7,953 bases of DNA, from positions 1-7,953 of the forward strand of contig JAUMUB010000044.1 in NCBI GenBank assembly GCA_030530905.1, written 5' to 3'. This document shows, piece by piece, positions 1-6,481 of the stretch (the stretch's first letter is position 1; each line of letters opens with the position of its first letter). The DNA comes from Bifidobacteriaceae bacterium (GTDB lineage Bacteria; Actinomycetota; Actinomycetes; Actinomycetales; Bifidobacteriaceae). The position numbers were made by a program, and so were the translations under genes. The notes under the pieces are model-generated. The model was not told the DNA's origin. It saw only the letters and a program-made list of their open reading frames with translations, and ran no database searches.

Positions 1-1570
1 TCCACCAATCATGCAGTTTTCCATTGCCATCAAATTGGCTTCCTTGGTCGTCAAAACCATGTCCAATCTCATGGCCAATAACTGCGCCAATGCCACCATA
101 ATTTGCAGCATCTTCAGCCTCAGGGTTAAAGAATGGAGGTTGTAAAATAGCAGCAGGAAATACGATAACATTCATAGTTGGCTCATAATAAGCGTTCACA
201 GTCTGAGGGTTCATTAACCACTCATCCTTATCAACGACTTTGCCAACTTTGCTTAAATAATATCCAGAAGCGTACAAGCATGCAGCATTCATATTTTCCA
301 CAAGACTTGCATTATCTTGAATATTTAACGCAGTATAATCACGCCAATGGTTAGTGTATCCGATTTTAGGGCTGAATTTTGCAAGCTTTTCTAAAGCCTT
401 TTGCTTTGTTTGTTCACCAAGCCAATCACTGTGAGTAATAGACTCATGGTAAGCGTGAATAAGATTGTGCACTAATTCTTGCATACGTTCTTTAGAAGAA
501 GCAGGGAAATGAAGCTTCACATACTCTTTTCCAACCTCTTCACCACAAATGCTATTTACCAAGCTCACTGCACGCTTCCAACGATCACGCTGCTGCTGTG
601 AACCTGAAAGAACTTTGCCAAAAAATTCGAAATTTGTCACATCAAATTGTTCGCTAAGCATATATGCGTGGCTGATAATGTGGTGCACTCTAGCCCACAA
701 CTGTAAGTCTTCTAAACTCGTGTTCTCCCATAAATCATTAAAACCACTAAAGAAGCTTGGCTCATGAACAATAGAAGTTGACAAAGCATCATGCAAGTTA
801 ACAGGTTGTTTGCCTTGGTCGTAGGAATCGTATGATTCTTGCCAAGCACGAATCCAATCGAGTAAATGCACGTGTGAAAGAGTGGAATTTAGATCTTCTA
901 AACTAGTTGGGTTATAAGTTTTTTGAGAGTCTCGAGTTTGAACATTATCCCAATGATGTCGTGCAATGCTTGTTTCAAAATCGAGAAAACGTTGTGCAAG
1001 TTCTGCGCTGTTAGCAACTGTAGCGTATTGTGCATTTTCAAGCTGCTTAGCAACCATATGCTTATATGCTTCACGAATAGGCTTGTAATGATCTTCACGA
1101 TAATATGCTTCGTCAGGCAAACCTAATCCGCCCTGTTCAAGATGAACAATATTGTATTCAGGATTACCTGGGTCAGGGTAAACTGCCAATCCAAAGAAGT
1201 TAGGGCCATCATGATGATCTAAACGAGCTAATACTTTAATAAGTTCTTGCTTATTGTTTGCGGTGTCAATAGCTTTCAGATCTTCAGAAATTGGCTGAAT
1301 TCCAGCGGATTCGATGTCTTGCTTATTCATAAAAGCGCGATATAAAGCGCGGGATTTTTGCGCTGCAGTATGCTCATCTTCTAATATTTCATGAATTTGC
1401 TTTTCAGCATTTTCAGCGAGCTTATCAAATGATCCGTAACGCGAACGATCCTCTGGAAGCGTGTAAGTGTCAATCCAAGGTCCGTTGACAAAGCGGAATA
1501 AATCATTACCTGCTTTAATTACTGATGAAAATGAAGTCGGATCTAAACCAGAAATTTTATTAGTACTCAT
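1..1570 (-). CDS. pepO: M13-family zinc metallopeptidase (PepO/neprilysin-like), C-terminus outside the window
   Basis: This is an M13 (neprilysin/PepO) endopeptidase, a family that cleaves small to medium peptides using one zinc ion. Reading the minus strand from the ATG at 1570 gives 523 codons with no stop before the window edge. An in-frame TAG lies 11 codons upstream and no other ATG, GTG or TTG intervenes, so the start is secure. Two family hallmarks are visible: the substrate-binding NAYY motif at residues 459-462, and the zinc motif HEIGH at 500-504 (ligands H500 and H504, catalytic E501), followed by the usual GFDDQG. The third zinc ligand, a Glu in an ExxxD motif, should lie some 60 residues further on and is off the window. 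Full members are about 630-700 residues, so roughly the last fifth is missing. No signal peptide or N-terminal membrane anchor is seen, so it is probably cytoplasmic, like PepO of lactic acid bacteria. It is transcribed divergently from map. The family is certain; the exact subtype and symbol are less so. Confidence 0.93.
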   Translation of the reverse strand, partial: MSTNKISGLDPTSFSSVIKAGNDLFRFVNGPWIDTYTLPEDRSRYGSFDKLAENAEKQIHEILEDEHTAAQKSRALYRAFMNKQDIESAGIQPISEDLKAIDTANNKQELIKVLARLDHHDGPNFFGLAVYPDPGNPEYNIVHLEQGGLGLPDEAYYREDHYKPIREAYKHMVAKQLENAQYATVANSAELAQRFLDFETSIARHHWDNVQTRDSQKTYNPTSLEDLNSTLSHVHLLDWIRAWQESYDSYDQGKQPVNLHDALSTSIVHEPSFFSGFNDLWENTSLEDLQLWARVHHIISHAYMLSEQFDVTNFEFFGKVLSGSQQQRDRWKRAVSLVNSICGEEVGKEYVKLHFPASSKERMQELVHNLIHAYHESITHSDWLGEQTKQKALEKLAKFSPKIGYTNHWRDYTALNIQDNASLVENMNAACLYASGYYLSKVGKVVDKDEWLMNPQTVNAYYEPTMNVIVFPAAILQPPFFNPEAEDAANYGGIGAVIGHEIGHGFDDQGSQFDGNGKLHDWW

Positions 1571-1577
1571 GAACCAT

Positions 1578-1583
1578 AGTATA
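1578..1583 (-). promoter_or_regulatory. Candidate -10 element (TATACT) for the M13 peptidase gene
   Basis: On the minus strand the hexamer TATACT ends seven bases before the peptidase ATG, with a second weaker copy (AATACT) just upstream at 1588-1583. A transcript starting the usual 6-7 bases after this box would begin at or next to the ATG, giving a leaderless mRNA. No Shine-Dalgarno sequence precedes that ATG, which fits. No good -35 hexamer is seen at the normal spacing, so the call is tentative. Confidence 0.35.
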
Positions 1584-1700
1584 GTATTACTGCTCTATCG
1601 AAATTGTAGATGTTTAATAATTTTGTGTTTATTTTAGGTAAGAATCGAAAGTATTTTGCAACTCTTGTAATTGTTAGGTGTGCAAAGTAATGTGGGTTAT

Positions 1701-2477
1701 ATGATTGAACTTAAAACTCCAGCTGAAATTGAAGCAATGAAACCTGCAGGCAGGTTTGTTGGTAATATCCTCAAAGAATTACGTAAAAGCACCAAGGTTG
1801 GCACGAATCTTCTTGATATTGATAATTATGTTAAAGAACGCATCTTGTCTCGTCAGGGTGCGAAGTCTTGCTATGTTGATTATGCCCCAGATTTCGGAAC
1901 AGGCCCTTTTGCGCATTATATTTGCACTTCTGTGAATGATGCAGTATTGCATGGCATTCCATTTGATTACAATTTGAAAGACGGTGATTTAGTAAGCCTT
2001 GATTTAGCAATTGAAGTTGATGGCTGGGTAGGCGATTCTGCTATTAGCTTTATTGTTGGCGAGCATAAAGACCCTGAAGATGAGCGCATTATTAAAAGCA
2101 CTCAAGAAGCGTTAGAGGCAGGTATTGCTCAAGCTCAGCCGGGTAATCGCTTAGGTGATATTTCTGCTGCAATTGGTGATGTCGCACGCTCATATGGCTA
2201 CACAGTGAACCTTGATTTTGGTGGTCATGGTGTAGGTCATATTATGCATGGCGATCCACATGTTCCTAATGATGGTCGTGCAGGTCACGGTTATCGTTTG
2301 CGCCCAGGCTTAGTTATTGCAATTGAGCCTTGGTTTATGAAAACTACTGATGAGATTTATCAAGATGAGAAGGATGGCTGGACTTTGCGTTCTGTTGATG
2401 GTTCGCGCGGTGCTCATAGTGAGCATACAATCGCTATCACCGAAAACGGTCCAGAAATTCTCACCGTTCGTGAGTAA
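1701..2477 (+). CDS. map: Type I methionine aminopeptidase
   Basis: Removes the initiator methionine from new proteins in the cytosol, using a two-metal centre. With the start at ATG 1701 the product is 258 residues, beginning MIELKTPAEIEAMK, which matches how bacterial type I enzymes usually begin. The pita-bread fold ligands are all present: D101 (SLDLA), D112 (VGDSA), H176 (GGHGVGH), E209 (AIEPW) and E241 (SEHTIA). The substrate-contacting histidines H84 (VLHGIP) and H183 (IMHGDP) are also present. There is no SH3-like or zinc-finger N-terminal extension. The frame stays open upstream to a TTG at 1671 and a GTG at 1692. AGGTG at 1676-1680 is 11 bases before that GTG but 20 before the ATG, so GTG 1692 cannot be excluded. 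The TTG start would overlap a possible -10 box (TGTAAT, 1666-1671). The gene stands alone, divergent from the peptidase and followed by a terminator before gltA. Function is near certain; the start is the only doubt. Confidence 0.95.
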   Translation: MIELKTPAEIEAMKPAGRFVGNILKELRKSTKVGTNLLDIDNYVKERILSRQGAKSCYVDYAPDFGTGPFAHYICTSVNDAVLHGIPFDYNLKDGDLVSLDLAIEVDGWVGDSAISFIVGEHKDPEDERIIKSTQEALEAGIAQAQPGNRLGDISAAIGDVARSYGYTVNLDFGGHGVGHIMHGDPHVPNDGRAGHGYRLRPGLVIAIEPWFMKTTDEIYQDEKDGWTLRSVDGSRGAHSEHTIAITENGPEILTVRE

Positions 2478-2553
2478 TTCGTGTATTACGATGTAATATG
2501 AGTAGCGCGATTTAGCTCATAAATTAATCTCAGTATTTTTTGTGTCTCTATAT

Positions 2554-2595
2554 ATAGCATGTTTTTATGTTTGTAACATAAAACATGCTATTTTT
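2554..2595 (+). terminator. Rho-independent-type terminator after map
   Basis: A long stem-loop has its left arm at 2554-2571 (ATAGCATG, T-run, ATGTT), a TGT loop at 2572-2574 and its right arm at 2575-2591. The arms pair along 17 positions with one bulged T. Five T residues follow at 2591-2595. The stem is AT-rich but long, and it sits 76 bases after the map stop codon, so it should end map transcription and insulate gltA. The arms are complementary in both directions, but only the plus strand has the trailing T-run. Confidence 0.8.
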
Positions 2596-2600
2596 ATATA
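2571..2600 (+). promoter_or_regulatory. Candidate promoter for gltA, overlapping the map terminator
   Basis: TTGTAA (2571-2576) and TATATA (2595-2600) are 18 bases apart and each match four of six consensus positions. Transcription would start near 2607 and leave a leader of about 22 bases containing the Shine-Dalgarno. The region is very AT-rich, so chance matches are expected; the location between terminator and gene is the main support. Confidence 0.35.
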
Positions 2601-2601
2601 A

Positions 2602-2624
2602 CCTTTTATTTCAAATAAAGGAGG
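2602..2624 (+). promoter_or_regulatory. Strong gltA ribosome binding site inside a small hairpin
   Basis: AAAGGAGG at 2617-2624 is a near-perfect Shine-Dalgarno, four bases before the gltA ATG. Directly upstream, CCTTT (2602-2606) is complementary to its AAAGG half. With ATT (2608-2610) pairing to AAT (2614-2616) this forms an eight-pair hairpin with one bulged T (2607) and a UCA loop. The pairing is seen in the sequence; whether it affects translation is inference. It requires a transcript beginning at or before 2602. Confidence 0.5.
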
Positions 2625-2628
2625 TTAT

Positions 2629-3927
2629 ATGACGGAATTAGCGTACTTGAAGGTAAACGATTCTGCCTATGAATTGCCTGTTGTGAAATCATCGCTAGGT
2701 CCGGATGGTATTGTTACTTCGTCCTTACGCAATGACGGGTGGGTGACGCTTGATCCTGGTTTCTTAACCACAGCACAATGTCAGTCTAAAATCACTTATA
2801 TTGATGGTAATAAATCTATTCTTCGATTTCGAGGATATCCTATTGAGCAGTTGTGTGAAAGTTCAGACTTCCTAGAAGTGGCGTGGCTACTGCGTTATGG
2901 TGAATTGCCTAATAAGGAACAGCTAGATCGCTTTTGTTCGGATATTAACCATCGAACTATGGTGGGGGAAGATTTTAGAACATTCATGGGATCGTTCCCT
3001 CGCACTGCGCATCCAATGAGTATGATGGCATCTGCGGTAAACGCTTTAGCAACTTTTTATCCTGATACTACTGATATTACGGATACGGATCAGCTAGATG
3101 AGTCTGCTAAAATTATTATGGCGAAAGCGCGCACGATTGTAAGCTATATTCTTCGTCGTCGCCGTGATGAGCCAATGCTGTTTCCAGATTATGCACGCGG
3201 ATATATTGATGATTTTCTGCGTATGTGCTTTGCTGCTCCGTACGAGAAGTATGAGTCTGATCCTTTATACGTTCATGCTCTTGGACGTTTGCTTATTATT
3301 CACGCTGATCATGAGCAAAACTGTTCTACATCTGTTGTTCGCATAGCAGGTAGTGCTCACGCAAATCTGTATTCCGCTATTGCTGCTGGAATTAATGCGC
3401 TGTCAGGTCCTTTGCATGGAGGTGCGAATGAGGCTGTGCTTCGTCAGCTCAAAGCAATTCGTGATAGTGGTTTAAGCGTGCAGGAGTTTGTGAACCATGC
3501 AAAAGATAATAAGCAGCGGATATCTGGCTTAGGGCATAGAGTGTACAAATCGTATGATCCTCGTGCAGCAATTGCGAAACAATATTTGGAAAAGATTATG
3601 GGGCATTCAGATACTTTGAAGCTTTCTGAAGAAGAACACGCGCTTTTCGATGTTGCAGTGCAATTAGAGGATATTGCGTTGCATGATGATTACTTCGTTG
3701 AACGCCATTTGTATCCTAATGTCGATTTTTACACTGGTTTAATTTATCGTGCAATCGGTTTTGAACCTTCAATGTTTACTACATTATTTGCTTTAGGGCG
3801 AATACCTGGTTGGATTGCGCAATATCGTGAAATGCTTAACGATGATATGACTAAGATTGGCAGACCTCGTCAGGTTTACACTGGCGAAGTGTATCGCGAT
3901 TATGTGCCAATGGATCAGCGTAGGTGA
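2629..3927 (+). CDS. gltA: Citrate synthase
   Basis: Condenses acetyl-CoA with oxaloacetate to citrate in the cytosol, feeding 2-oxoglutarate and glutamate synthesis. The 432-residue product is of normal length for a bacterial type I citrate synthase. The catalytic triad is intact: H263 in PLHGGANEAV, H303 in GLGHRVYK and D366 in VDFYTG. Also present are the oxaloacetate-site histidine segment HADHEQNCST (225-234), R304 and R391 (GRIPGW). The N-terminal strand-rich segment (residues about 35-75, including YIDGNKSILRFRGYPIE) is the typical opening of the bacterial enzyme. The start at ATG 2629 is fixed by the AAAGGAGG just upstream. It is flanked by terminators on both sides, so it is probably a single-gene transcript. 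Bifidobacteria are known to lack a full TCA cycle, so its likely job is making glutamate precursors; that role is inferred from the proposed host, not from this sequence. Identity is certain. Confidence 0.98.
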   Translation: MTELAYLKVNDSAYELPVVKSSLGPDGIVTSSLRNDGWVTLDPGFLTTAQCQSKITYIDGNKSILRFRGYPIEQLCESSDFLEVAWLLRYGELPNKEQLDRFCSDINHRTMVGEDFRTFMGSFPRTAHPMSMMASAVNALATFYPDTTDITDTDQLDESAKIIMAKARTIVSYILRRRRDEPMLFPDYARGYIDDFLRMCFAAPYEKYESDPLYVHALGRLLIIHADHEQNCSTSVVRIAGSAHANLYSAIAAGINALSGPLHGGANEAVLRQLKAIRDSGLSVQEFVNHAKDNKQRISGLGHRVYKSYDPRAAIAKQYLEKIMGHSDTLKLSEEEHALFDVAVQLEDIALHDDYFVERHLYPNVDFYTGLIYRAIGFEPSMFTTLFALGRIPGWIAQYREMLNDDMTKIGRPRQVYTGEVYRDYVPMDQRR

Positions 3928-4075
3928 GTGAAGCAGAGTTTGTGTAATTAACTACCAGACGAAGTTTCATAATCGCAGGTGTTACAGTTTCGCATGGGCT
4001 TTGGATTGTCGTTCTAGTGTAACGGTAAAGTACGAAATCAGATTCGTGTAAAGCGTTGCAATATTTGGGTATGAG

Positions 4076-4118
4076 AAAGGTTGGGGATGCTATAATGTTT
4101 GAGCGTCCCCAACCTTTT
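4076..4118. terminator. Stem-loop terminator shared by convergent gltA and dapD
   Basis: AAAGGTTGGGGA (4076-4087) pairs perfectly with TCCCCAACCTTT (4106-4117), and the stem extends by three more pairs (TGC with GCG, one of them T-G) to a 12-base loop at 4091-4102. On the plus strand it ends in TTTT, and on the minus strand in TTTC, so it can act for both genes. It lies about 150 bases beyond the gltA stop and 44 beyond the dapD stop. It is the most stable hairpin in the window. Confidence 0.85.
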
Positions 4119-4161
4119 ACTGTTTAGATATTGTTCAGACTAGGTTAAACTTAATTTTTAC

Positions 4162-5106
4162 TTAATTCTTATGTAAAGCCTCGTTGAGCTCGATTCCACT
4201 TGCGCGATATCGTGCTTCGATAGCACCAGTTAATGAGTTACGAATAAACAATAAATTGTTTTTGCCGCTTAACTCAGCGGCTTTAACAATTTCCTGAGTT
4301 CCTGCCGCCTTGTTAATAACTGTTACTTTGGTGCCAGCAGTGATGTATAAGCCAGCTTCAACAACACAGTTATCGCCTAATGAAATGCCAATACCAGCAT
4401 TTGCGCCAAGTAGACTATGCTCACCAATTGAATTGCGGAGTTTACCGCCACCTGAAAGAGTGCCCATAATAGAAGCGCCGCCACCAACATCAGAGTTATT
4501 ACCAACAACAACACCTTGCGATACGCGACCTTCTACCATGCAATTACCAAGAGTACCAGCATTGAAATTAACGAATCCTGCGTGCATAACCGTTGTTCCA
4601 GGTGCAAGATACGCTCCTAAGCGTACGCGATCCGCATCCGCAACACGAACGCCGCTAGGTACAACATAATCTACCATGCGTGGAATCTTATCAATAGAGT
4701 AGACAGTAACCTGAGGTAAACCACTTTGTGTCATCGCAAGCTTGCGTTCGTTAAAATCCTCAACTGCCATAGGACCATAATTTGTCCAAACAGTAGTAAT
4801 TAATGCGCCAAAGATATTATCTAAATTAATAGTATTTGGTTTTACTAAGCGCATACTTAATAAATGCAAACGTAAATAAGCATCTTGGGGGTTTTCTACA
4901 GGTTCATCTAACTGTGAAACTGTAAACATAGGAACTCGGCGAATACCTCGAGCATCCTCATTTTCAGAAATATGAGTAAAAGAATGATCAGGAGTAGTTT
5001 CAGGAGCATCACCAAGAGTTAAAGTAGGATACCAAACATCTAAAACACGATCTTGTGAGTCGACGCTTGCTAAACCCCAACCCCATGCTTTTTGCTGATT
5101 CGTCAT
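4162..5106 (-). CDS. dapD: 2,3,4,5-tetrahydropyridine-2,6-dicarboxylate N-succinyltransferase, actinobacterial type
   Basis: Transfers succinyl from succinyl-CoA to tetrahydrodipicolinate in the succinylase branch of the diaminopimelate/lysine pathway (cytosolic). The 314-residue length is close to that of mycobacterial DapD. Residues 1-155 form the family's N-terminal region, including an AWGWGLA opening and the VWTNYGPM segment at 106-113. Residues about 160-265 are the left-handed beta-helix, with hexapeptide-like repeats such as VRLGAYLAPGTTV, CMVEGRVSQGVVVG and SLLGANAGIG. E192 in MVEGR aligns with the catalytic Glu proposed for the Mycobacterium enzyme (family knowledge). The glycine-rich GGGASIMGTLSGGG at 208-221 is also typical of the actinobacterial subgroup. 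The start ATG at 5106-5104 has AAGGAG (5121-5116 on the minus strand) nine bases upstream. The gene is monocistronic as far as can be seen: divergent from prfB and convergent with gltA. No other lysine genes are adjacent. Identity is very likely. Confidence 0.95.
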   Translation of the reverse strand: MTNQQKAWGWGLASVDSQDRVLDVWYPTLTLGDAPETTPDHSFTHISENEDARGIRRVPMFTVSQLDEPVENPQDAYLRLHLLSMRLVKPNTINLDNIFGALITTVWTNYGPMAVEDFNERKLAMTQSGLPQVTVYSIDKIPRMVDYVVPSGVRVADADRVRLGAYLAPGTTVMHAGFVNFNAGTLGNCMVEGRVSQGVVVGNNSDVGGGASIMGTLSGGGKLRNSIGEHSLLGANAGIGISLGDNCVVEAGLYITAGTKVTVINKAAGTQEIVKAAELSGKNNLLFIRNSLTGAIEARYRASGIELNEALHKN

Positions 5107-5153
5107 ATAATTGATCTCCTTAACAGGATAGTAATAGTGACTTATGAACTTAT

Positions 5154-5182
5154 GGTATCAGGTGACATATCACGTCAGTCTA
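5154..5182 (-). promoter_or_regulatory. Candidate dapD promoter with an operator-like palindrome in its spacer
   Basis: On the minus strand TAGACT (5182-5177) and GATACC (5159-5154) are 17 bases apart, a weak match to a -35/-10 pair (four and three of six positions). Between them, at 5162-5173, lies GTGA-N4-TCAC, a 12-base imperfect palindrome matching at 10 of 12 positions. A spacer position would suit a repressor site. The promoter itself is poorly supported; the palindrome is directly visible but short. Confidence 0.25.
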
Positions 5183-5247
5183 ATTATTTCGTGTTATGGA
5201 ATTATTATTAAAGCGGTTCTAGCGTATTGAAATCCTTACTTTTCAGT

Positions 5248-5261
5248 ACAATACATATTGT
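5248..5261. promoter_or_regulatory. Operator-like palindrome ACAATA-CA-TATTGT upstream of prfB
   Basis: Six-base arms match perfectly around a two-base centre. The site is 90 bases before the prfB ATG, next to a possible promoter whose -10 is TATAAG at 5284-5289. It overlaps a second -10-like hexamer, TACAAT (5247-5252). Its form suits a dimeric helix-turn-helix protein, but no regulator is encoded in the window and the motif is not one I recognise. Confidence 0.35.
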
Positions 5262-5289
5262 GAAAAATTTTGAATTGCTAGGCTATAAG
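5260..5289 (+). promoter_or_regulatory. Candidate promoter of the prfB-ftsE-ftsX operon
   Basis: TATAAG (5284-5289) matches the -10 consensus at five of six positions. GTGAAA at 5260-5265, 18 bases upstream, is a fair -35. Transcription from about 5296 would give a leader of some 55 bases, with a possible hairpin (AGTACA at 5298-5303 pairing with TGTACT at 5326-5331). The prfB ribosome binding site is weak (AGGA at 5344-5347, three bases from the ATG). Confidence 0.35.
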
Positions 5290-5350
5290 GATTTTTGAGT
5301 ACATATTCGCACTAGAATTTACGATTGTACTTAATTAAAGAGTAGGAACT

Positions 5351-6481
5351 ATGGCAGAATTCGATTTTTCGCAAGCAATTTCTGACGCAACATCAAAGTT
5401 AGATTTAATCTCAAATGCACTAGATTTAGACCGCTTAAAAGCGTCTATTAGTGATTTAGAAAAGCAAGCATCCGCGCCCAATCTGTGGGATGATACAGAA
5501 AATGCGCAAAAAATTACTACAAAACTTTCAGCATTGCAATCTCAATTGCGCCGCATACAGAGCGCGTATCAGCGTCTTGAAGATGTGCAGACTTTAGTGG
5601 ATTTAGCGCAAGAAGAGCATGATACTGATTCCTTGCAAGAAGCAGAACAAGATGTTCTCGCAATTGCTAATGATTTAGATGATATGGAAATTCAAACCCT
5701 GCTTGATGGGGAATATGATGAACGTGCTGCTGTGGTTACTATTCGTGCAGGAGCTGGTGGTGTCGATGCCGCTGATTTCGCGCAAATGCTCTTACGCATG
5801 TATTTGCGATGGGCGGAACGCAATAATTTCAAAGTAAAAATGTTAGATACTTCTTACGCTGAAGAAGCAGGTATTAAATCTGCCACGTTCCAAATTGATG
5901 ACCCATACTCGTACGGACGTTTATCAGTTGAAGGTGGCACCCATCGTATGGTTCGTATTTCGCCATTTGATAATCAAGGGCGTAGGCAAACAGGCTTTGC
6001 TGCGGTAGAGGTTATTCCACTAGTTGAAAGCACGGATCATATCGATATTCCTGATTCAGATATTCGCGTGGACACGTTCCAAGCCTCTGGTCCTGGTGGA
6101 CAAGGTGTGAACACCACGTATTCTGCAGTACGTATTACTCATTTGCCAACTGGATTAGTAGTTTCTATGCAAGATGAGCGCTCGCAAATTCAGAATCGTG
6201 CATCTGCGATGGCAGTGTTGCAGTCTCGCTTATTAGTGCTAAAGCATGAGGAGGAGGCGCAGAAGAAAAAAGAGCTTGCTGGTGATATTAAGGCAAGTTG
6301 GGGTGATCAAATGCGTTCATATGTGCTGCACCCATATCAAATGGTTAAGGATTTGCGTACAGGATATGAAACCTCTCAAACACAAGCAGTGTTTGATGGT
6401 GATATTGATGGATTTATCGAGGCAGGTATTCGTTGGCGACATGAGCAGCGTCGCGCCGGTAATAATACAAAGGATGAATAA
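5351..6481 (+). CDS. prfB: Peptide chain release factor 2 (RF2)
   Basis: Recognises UGA and UAA stop codons in the ribosomal A site and triggers release of the finished protein. The 376-residue product has the RF2 layout: a helical N-terminal domain 1 (about residues 1-115), then the codon-recognition domain with the RF2-specific SPF tripeptide at 204-206. The catalytic GGQ is at 249-251, followed by [12 protein letters not shown], and a helical C-terminal region holds [25 protein letters not shown] (split here: [10 protein letters not shown], then [10 protein letters not shown]). SPF rather than the PxT of RF1 settles the identity. The frame is continuous through the N-terminal region, so the programmed +1 frameshift used by many bacteria to autoregulate RF2 is absent. 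The position after TT in the GGQ domain is Tyr where Asp or Glu is usual in relatives I remember. The stop codon TAA overlaps the ftsE ATG by one base, so the two genes are translationally coupled. This prfB-ftsE-ftsX order is common in Actinobacteria. Confidence 0.97.
   Translation: MAEFDFSQAISDATSKLDLISNALDLDRLKASISDLEKQASAPNLWDDTENAQKITTKLSALQSQLRRIQSAYQRLEDVQTLVDLAQEEHDTDSLQEAEQDVLAIANDLDDMEIQTLLDGEYDERAAVVTIRAGAGGVDAADFAQMLLRMYLRWAERNNFKVKMLDTSYAEEAGIKSATFQIDDPYSYGRLSVEGGTHRMVRISPFDNQGRRQTGFAAVEVIPLVESTDHIDIPDSDIRVDTFQASGPGGQGVNTTYSAVRITHLPTGLVVSMQDERSQIQNRASAMAVLQSRLLVLKHEEEAQKKKELAGDIKASWGDQMRSYVLHPYQMVKDLRTGYETSQTQAVFDGDIDGFIEAGIRWRHEQRRAGNNTKDE

Noticed and set aside
549..1126. Open frames of 66-72 codons on both strands within the M13 peptidase gene
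   Set aside because: They overlap a continuous 523-codon reading frame with recognised family motifs; their translations show no recognisable features.
4010..4060. tRNA-like segment (TTCTAGTGTAACGGTAAAG and following hairpin) between gltA and dapD
   Set aside because: The D-arm-like start is suggestive, but the next hairpin (ACGAA/TTCGT) has a six-base loop instead of seven, there is no GGTTCGAATCC-type T arm, and no acceptor pairing is found. It could at most be a decayed remnant.
4091..4096. TATAAT in the loop region of the gltA/dapD terminator as a promoter
   Set aside because: It is a perfect -10 hexamer, but no rightward gene follows, no -35 is seen, and it lies within a terminator loop.
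4310..4669. 119-codon plus-strand open frame inside dapD
   Set aside because: It lies entirely antisense to the well-supported dapD, has a Pro/Thr/Arg-rich translation typical of a reverse-frame shadow, and has no ribosome binding site.
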